18,867 nucleotides of DNA, taken from NCBI GenBank assembly GCA_049613665.1, contig JBMZCV010000100.1:1-18867 (forward strand). Reading direction: 5' to 3'. The number at the start of each line of letters is the position of its first letter. Position 1 is the stretch's first letter. Of the stretch, positions 16,001 through 18,867 are shown piece by piece. This DNA is from JBMZCV01 sp049613665. Its GTDB lineage: Bacteria; Bacteroidota; Bacteroidia; Chitinophagales; UBA2359. The notes under the pieces are model-generated. The model was not told where the DNA came from. It saw only the letters and a program-made list of their open reading frames with translations, and ran no database searches. The position numbers and the translations under genes were made by a program.

Positions 16001-17017
16001 GGAATATTTACTTTAGATGCACTAGATTTAGCAATTGGCGAAGTTGGCAATTGGTTTTTTGCGGGCAGTACAGGCAATTTAAATGCTACTTTTGATGATA
16101 TAAATGACCCAAATACAACACTTACTTTAACAGGTACTGGCGTGGCTACATTATTATGGACTACTCAATCTAATTTTGCTTTTTGCCCAGCGAATACTGA
16201 TACTATTCTAATAGATTATTTCTCGGCACTAGCAGGCGAAAATGGCGAAGATTTAGATTTGTGTGAAGCATCAAGCACTACGCTAATAGGAAATGATGTA
16301 ACTGTAATACCAGGTGCTACCAATAGTTGGGCTTTAGTATCAGGCCCCAATGTACCTATGATTTTTGATGCTTCAAGTGCTACAACAACAGTTACAGGAT
16401 TAGTGGCAGGTACTTATATTTTTGAATATGAAGTGAATAATAATGCAGGCTGTGTCGATACTGACCAAATAACGGTTAATGTTGCCAGCCAGCCTACTAT
16501 TGATGCAGGAGCAGACCAAATATTGTGTGGCACAGAAACCGTTACACTAACAGGCAATGATTTAGGAGCAGATTATACTTATGAATGGGTATTAAGTTCT
16601 GGTACTGATTCTGGCACTTTTTCGGCATCAAATAGCAGCACAACTACTTATGGCCCTTTATCCTCAGATGGCCCTTATACTTTTATGTACAAAATTACAG
16701 ATGGCGGTTGTCAAAATTTTGATTTTGTGGATGTCACTTTAAGTGCAAATACTGCACCAACACTAACTATTGATGATGTGGTTTGTGATGCCAATCTCAC
16801 AACTTATACCATTGATTTTACAAGTGATGGTGTCGTAACAAGTGATGTTGGCACAGTAAGTGGCAATCAAGTAACAGATGTACCAGCAGGTACTGATGCC
16901 ACTTTAACAGCAGATTTAGATGGTTGTTTAGTTGAGCAAATAGTGACTTCGCCAACTTGTGAATTAGAGTGTCCACCAACTAAATGCCTTAAAATAATAC
17001 TCAATAAAGTGGAATAG
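13082..17017 (+). CDS. Large secreted protein with repeated PKD-like/Ig-like modules
   Basis: A 1,311-residue exported protein, probably a surface adhesin or matrix protein (inference). A hydrophobic segment (about 36-47) followed by NANAQN suggests signal-peptide cleavage after Ala53; the preceding region is long, and Met14 (ATG at 13121) is a possible alternative start. Modules of about 100-150 residues open with an [ND]AG-x-C motif: NAGVDRTVC (59), DAGTSQNYC (346), NAGTDIILDC (596), NAGGDQEYC (871), DAGPDQSDC (962), AGENGEDLDLC (1051), DAGADQILC (1141), plus a degenerate one near 775. Many contain GxWxxxSGP and GTYxFxW-like strands, typical of PKD/Ig folds. Residues about 430-590 form an unrelated insert. 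The end is a short module and a cysteine cluster (CELECPPTKC, 1293-1302). No type A or type B type IX sorting domain is recognisable. Confidence 0.85.
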   Translation: MENTSTNVNYNNKMLFCLPFFTSEKLRTLKFLQKFQLFAVLLAICFSYQNANAQNCSVNAGVDRTVCPNSSNQLPIISSIALEGNQSAINVEPGTLQWSIVSQPAGASATIDSPNSLSSSVSGTIIEGDYTFQLTTDCTDNVTAIDQVTFMVVAEPTEAVVVSTDLGCYMGTPFEIEVSLPAAGETGYLYYQEGIPGTISQLDADTWTFVPEPLNSNCLGDNGWSTRFRYQIVNGASCQKTVYQTLNYNYASQTVYANAIPDFGCTDIELFGACPLDGAGEWTYTGPGVITYDSGSDAAQTYINASVPGDYTFTWTITGGCNPDVATVDVTFVDCSGVCPVETLADAGTSQNYCGNFPPSIVLDGSVPGTNQVGEWTQVHGPLITITDINDPNTSITGLTAGDSHYTFVWLVNGNGCFSRDTVSFTEIPSMAPDSYDPAGCISTTGYQPNDFRVFNNASYPLNAIATQDSICITLLIKEVPEEALNADGTFDERVITGISASPGGFLPSSYILPPGTITVGVPYRTCINLEEDFLDGETYEESIYYNASANFYVSLDVYSTQGYYDVVTSVETVCGTYVADDFQAYISTRSSFPLNAGTDIILDCNTPSTTLAGAGLEDWSGHYGQWTMVSGPGPSPLTETSQYESEPFIDNLNPGTYTFRYFNRNPVQECNPTYDDVEIVVIADNSPIITLTELEGGCAGHAVFAASYEYALGGTWSIINPAVTSETLTSSGGLGSDTLIIDNLVASTNYTIEFSANNACGSNSQTINLTTNSDAGPSLAQISEDLICTSSSTLSLNAANITNGIGIWSVISQPIGANASFSDINNPSTTINDVSENGTYIIEWAVSNIPCATISRDTVIIGRGVADLPNAGGDQEYCNVDSYPFMSNLAATPLVSPSTGQWIFIAGPDLLTFGDTTSSTSSFTVSMQGQYVIGWESSIAGCDTQTDYITIDIGAGAPVADAGPDQSDCGGNGIFTLDALDLAIGEVGNWFFAGSTGNLNATFDDINDPNTTLTLTGTGVATLLWTTQSNFAFCPANTDTILIDYFSALAGENGEDLDLCEASSTTLIGNDVTVIPGATNSWALVSGPNVPMIFDASSATTTVTGLVAGTYIFEYEVNNNAGCVDTDQITVNVASQPTIDAGADQILCGTETVTLTGNDLGADYTYEWVLSSGTDSGTFSASNSSTTTYGPLSSDGPYTFMYKITDGGCQNFDFVDVTLSANTAPTLTIDDVVCDANLTTYTIDFTSDGVVTSDVGTVSGNQVTDVPAGTDATLTADLDGCLVEQIVTSPTCELECPPTKCLKIILNKVE

Positions 17018-17058
17018 CAAAGTAAAACAAATCTCTTGCTAAGAGAAAAAAACTAGAT

Positions 17059-17125
17059 AAACTTGAGTAAAATCATCTATGAATAAAAAAAATAATTTAT
17101 AGGTAATTTTATTCAAGTTTTTTTT
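17059..17125 (+). terminator. Candidate terminator of the large secreted protein gene
   Basis: A 15-bp stem (17059-17073 with 17106-17120, one G-U pair) encloses a 32-base loop and is followed by a run of T residues to 17125. The loop is long for an intrinsic terminator but the stem and T-run are good. It lies about 40 bases past the stop codon. Confidence 0.6.
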
Positions 17126-17237
17126 GTTCAAAAAATAGTTGCCATTTACGTTGTGACAATTTTTATCTCAAAAACTCAAACCTAAATAGTTGCAAAAAAT
17201 AAAATATATCAATGCAATAATATAATGTGTAGTTTAA

Positions 17238-17315
17238 CAGCTATTCTTGGTTTAACAAAAGAAACTTTTTTTGATAGGGGAAACATACTATTTTTCAGTT
17301 CAAAAGGTCATAAAA
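17238..17315 (+). repeat. Direct repeat copy A, upstream of serA
   Basis: A 78-base stretch beginning CAGCTATTCTTGGTTTAACA that matches 18741-18819 in the same orientation at about 70 of 79 aligned positions by eye, including one single-base gap. It lies in non-coding DNA about 185 bases before the serA start codon. Confidence 0.85.
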
Positions 17316-17406
17316 ATAAGTAAATGTTTTTTTTATAATATTTATTTTATTTCAAAGTGAGAATAACTGGTAGTTCAACGATTTATTTTTATTTATTAGT
17401 TGCTTT

Positions 17407-17438
17407 TCTGAAAAAAATAGATGTTTACAGTATTTTTG
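17407..17438 (+). promoter_or_regulatory. Candidate serA promoter
   Basis: A perfect -7 element TATTTTTG (17431-17438) lies 20 bases after TCTG (17407-17410), a weak -33 match. The implied start near 17445 leaves a leader of about 55 bases before the ATG at 17501. The promoter is downstream of repeat copy A, so copy A would not be in the serA mRNA. Confidence 0.45.
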
Positions 17439-17500
17439 CAGCTTCTTAAAAATAGTTACAAAATATTTCTCTTTAATAGACATTATATAACAAAATTATC

Positions 17501-18733
17501 ATGCAAACAGAAACATCATATCCAAAAGATAAAATCAAAATATTGTTGTTAGAAGGCATACACCAATCAGCCATAGACACGTTCAAAGCTGCCAACTATC
17601 ACAATGTCGAACTACTGCCAAAAGCCTTGCCTGAAGATGTTTTGATAGAAAAAATCAAAGATGTGAGCCTTGTCGGTATTCGTTCAAAAACGCAAATGAA
17701 TGCTCGTGTGATTGCAGCAGCCAAAAAAATGAGAGCTATGGCGTGTTTTTGCATCGGCACAAATCAAGTAGATTTAGAAGCAGCAACAGAAGCAGGTGTT
17801 GCTGTTTTCAACTCGCCATACAACAACACTCGCTCGGTAGCCGAATTAGTGATTGCCGAAACTATCATTTTGCTTCGTAGAGTGGCCGAAACAAACATGG
17901 CAACGCACGAAGGCATTTGGCTAAAAACAGCCGACAAAAGCTATGAAGTGAGAGGCAAAAAAATAGGAATTGTTGGCTATGGACACATTGGCTCGCAAGT
18001 TTCAGTTTTGGCAGAAGCCATGGGCATGAAAGTATATTATTATGATATAGAGCCAAAATTAATTATGGGTAATGCCATAGCTGTCAGTAGCTTAGATGAG
18101 TTATTAGAAAAGTCTGATGTCGTTTCATTGCATGTGCCTGCTACGCCAGAAACAAAAAATATGATAGGCGAAGTAGAGCTAAACAAAATGAAAAAAGGCA
18201 GTATTTTACTCAATTTGAGTAGAGGAAATGTCGTTGATATTGATGCTTTGAGAGCAGCCTTAGAAAGCGGACATTTGGCTGGTGCTGGCGTTGATGTATA
18301 TCCCAAAGAGCCAAAATCTAAGCATGATTTATTTGAAACGCCTTTGCAAAAGTTGCCAAATGTGATATTGACACCTCATATTGGCGGCTCAACGCTTGAA
18401 GCACAACAAACGATAGGCATAGATGCAGCACAAAAAATGATTAACTATTTGGATACAGGAAGTACGGTAGGTTCGCATTCTGTGCCTAGCCTTACTTTGC
18501 CTACACACCAACAGGCACATCGTATTTTGCATATTCACGAAAACAAAACAGGCGTGTTGCGTTCTATCAATGAAGCGTTGGCAAATGCTGATGTTAATAT
18601 TTTGGGGCAATATCTGAAAACGAATCCAAAGATAGGCTATGTGGTGTTAGATGTAGATAAAGCGACTTCGCCAGAAATGCTAGCAGCTTTGCGAGCAGTA
18701 AAACATACAATAAATGTGAGAGTTTTATATTAG
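17501..18733 (+). CDS. serA: D-3-phosphoglycerate dehydrogenase with ACT domain
   Basis: A 410-residue cytosolic enzyme, the same length as E. coli SerA. It oxidises 3-phosphoglycerate to 3-phosphohydroxypyruvate, the first step of L-serine synthesis. The NAD-binding motif is GYGHIG (159-164); the catalytic residues are Arg241 (LSRGNVVD), Glu270 (PKEP) and His293 (TPHIGGS). A C-terminal ACT domain (about 340-410) ends in RVLY. His346, Asn348 and Asn366 match the positions used by E. coli SerA to bind L-serine, so feedback inhibition is likely. The Gly-Gly hinge before the ACT domain in E. coli appears as Gln-Gln (about 337-338). No serC or serB is nearby. The gene is bracketed by a direct repeat. 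Confidence 0.95.
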   Translation: MQTETSYPKDKIKILLLEGIHQSAIDTFKAANYHNVELLPKALPEDVLIEKIKDVSLVGIRSKTQMNARVIAAAKKMRAMACFCIGTNQVDLEAATEAGVAVFNSPYNNTRSVAELVIAETIILLRRVAETNMATHEGIWLKTADKSYEVRGKKIGIVGYGHIGSQVSVLAEAMGMKVYYYDIEPKLIMGNAIAVSSLDELLEKSDVVSLHVPATPETKNMIGEVELNKMKKGSILLNLSRGNVVDIDALRAALESGHLAGAGVDVYPKEPKSKHDLFETPLQKLPNVILTPHIGGSTLEAQQTIGIDAAQKMINYLDTGSTVGSHSVPSLTLPTHQQAHRILHIHENKTGVLRSINEALANADVNILGQYLKTNPKIGYVVLDVDKATSPEMLAALRAVKHTINVRVLY

Positions 18734-18740
18734 TGTTTGG

Positions 18741-18819
18741 CAGCTATTCTCGGTTTAACAAAAAAAACATTTTTTGATAGGTAGAAACATACTGTTTTTC
18801 AGTTCAAAAAATTATAAAA
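18741..18819 (+). repeat. Direct repeat copy B, downstream of serA
   Basis: Second copy of the element at 17238-17315, starting only eight bases after the serA stop codon and therefore probably present in its 3' untranslated region. The two copies differ by scattered substitutions and one single-base gap, so the duplication is not recent. Confidence 0.85.
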
Positions 18820-18848
18820 TTTGCAACTATTGGTCACCTTAGCCTAAA

Positions 18849-18863
18849 AAAAATAGTATGTTT
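18849..18863 (-). repeat. Inverted copy of a 15-base piece of the serA-flanking repeat
   Basis: AAAAATAGTATGTTT here is the exact reverse complement of 17281-17295 within copy A, and matches copy B (about 18785-18799) with one difference. With copy B it could form a 15-bp stem with one G-U pair in the serA 3' untranslated region. The window ends four bases later, so its extent is unknown. Confidence 0.5.
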
Positions 18864-18867
18864 AAGC

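Larger units (their letters stand above)
17018..17500. other. AT-rich spacer upstream of serA
   Basis: About 480 bases without a coding frame. It contains the adhesin-gene terminator, repeat copy A (17238-17315) and the candidate serA -7 element. The frames after the adhesin stop at 17017 do not continue into a recognisable sorting domain. Confidence 0.6.

Noticed and set aside
16992..17140. Frameshift that removed a sorting domain from the repeat protein
   Set aside because: None of the frames downstream of the stop encode anything like a type IX sorting domain, and a plausible terminator follows at once, so truncation by a simple frameshift is not supported.
17238..18819. Flanking repeats considered as transposon ends or a CRISPR-like array
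   Set aside because: Repeats are direct, imperfect, only two in number and 1.4 kb apart, with no transposase, terminal inverted repeats or short target duplication visible between them.

Overview
The window looks like ordinary chromosome from a low-GC member of the Bacteroidetes, possibly Cytophagia- or Saprospiria-like, though the class cannot be fixed from sequence alone. Three things support this. Several genes are preceded by the phylum's own promoter type (TTTG, about 19 bases, TAnnTTTG), clearest before the L31 gene, and starts lack obvious Shine-Dalgarno boxes. A type B L31 gene lies next to the Bacteroidetes-type GlmU-like protein. A 1,311-residue secreted protein is built from PKD-like modules opening with [ND]AGxDQxxC-type motifs. 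No tRNA, rRNA, CRISPR array, transposase or phage gene was seen.

Layout. 1-1708: a DUF368 membrane protein (polyprenyl-phosphate transporter family), then rpmE2 for ribosomal protein L31 with a textbook promoter and terminator. 1960-6053: a probable four-gene operon (GlmU-like protein, triosephosphate isomerase, App1-like HAD phosphatase, orphan ABC ATPase) with gaps of 36-56 bases, closed by a long hairpin. 6193-7880: a rhomboid protease, then a membrane zinc metallopeptidase ending at a strong terminator. 7991-9625: an acyl-CoA carboxylase carboxyltransferase subunit of the methylcrotonyl-CoA type. 9744-12042, minus strand: a DUF937 protein and a flavin-containing monooxygenase; a hairpin separates them from the convergent carboxylase gene. 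12043-13081: a long AT-rich divergent spacer. 13082-17017: the large secreted repeat protein. 17501-18733: serA, with two copies of a 78-79 bp direct repeat around it.

How the genes fit together. Most are housekeeping or central-metabolism genes (glycolysis, serine synthesis, amino-sugar nucleotide synthesis, undecaprenyl-phosphate recycling, translation) mixed with membrane proteases and lipid-linked enzymes. DUF368 and the GlmU-like protein both relate to cell-envelope precursor supply, but terminator and promoter positions put them in separate transcripts. I found no convincing new multi-gene system. The points most worth a second look are the direct repeat around serA, the large repeat protein with no recognisable type IX sorting domain, and the ABC ATPase lacking permease and binding-protein partners.

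Two gene starts were placed downstream of the longest open frame: the zinc peptidase at 7098 and the monooxygenase at 12042.
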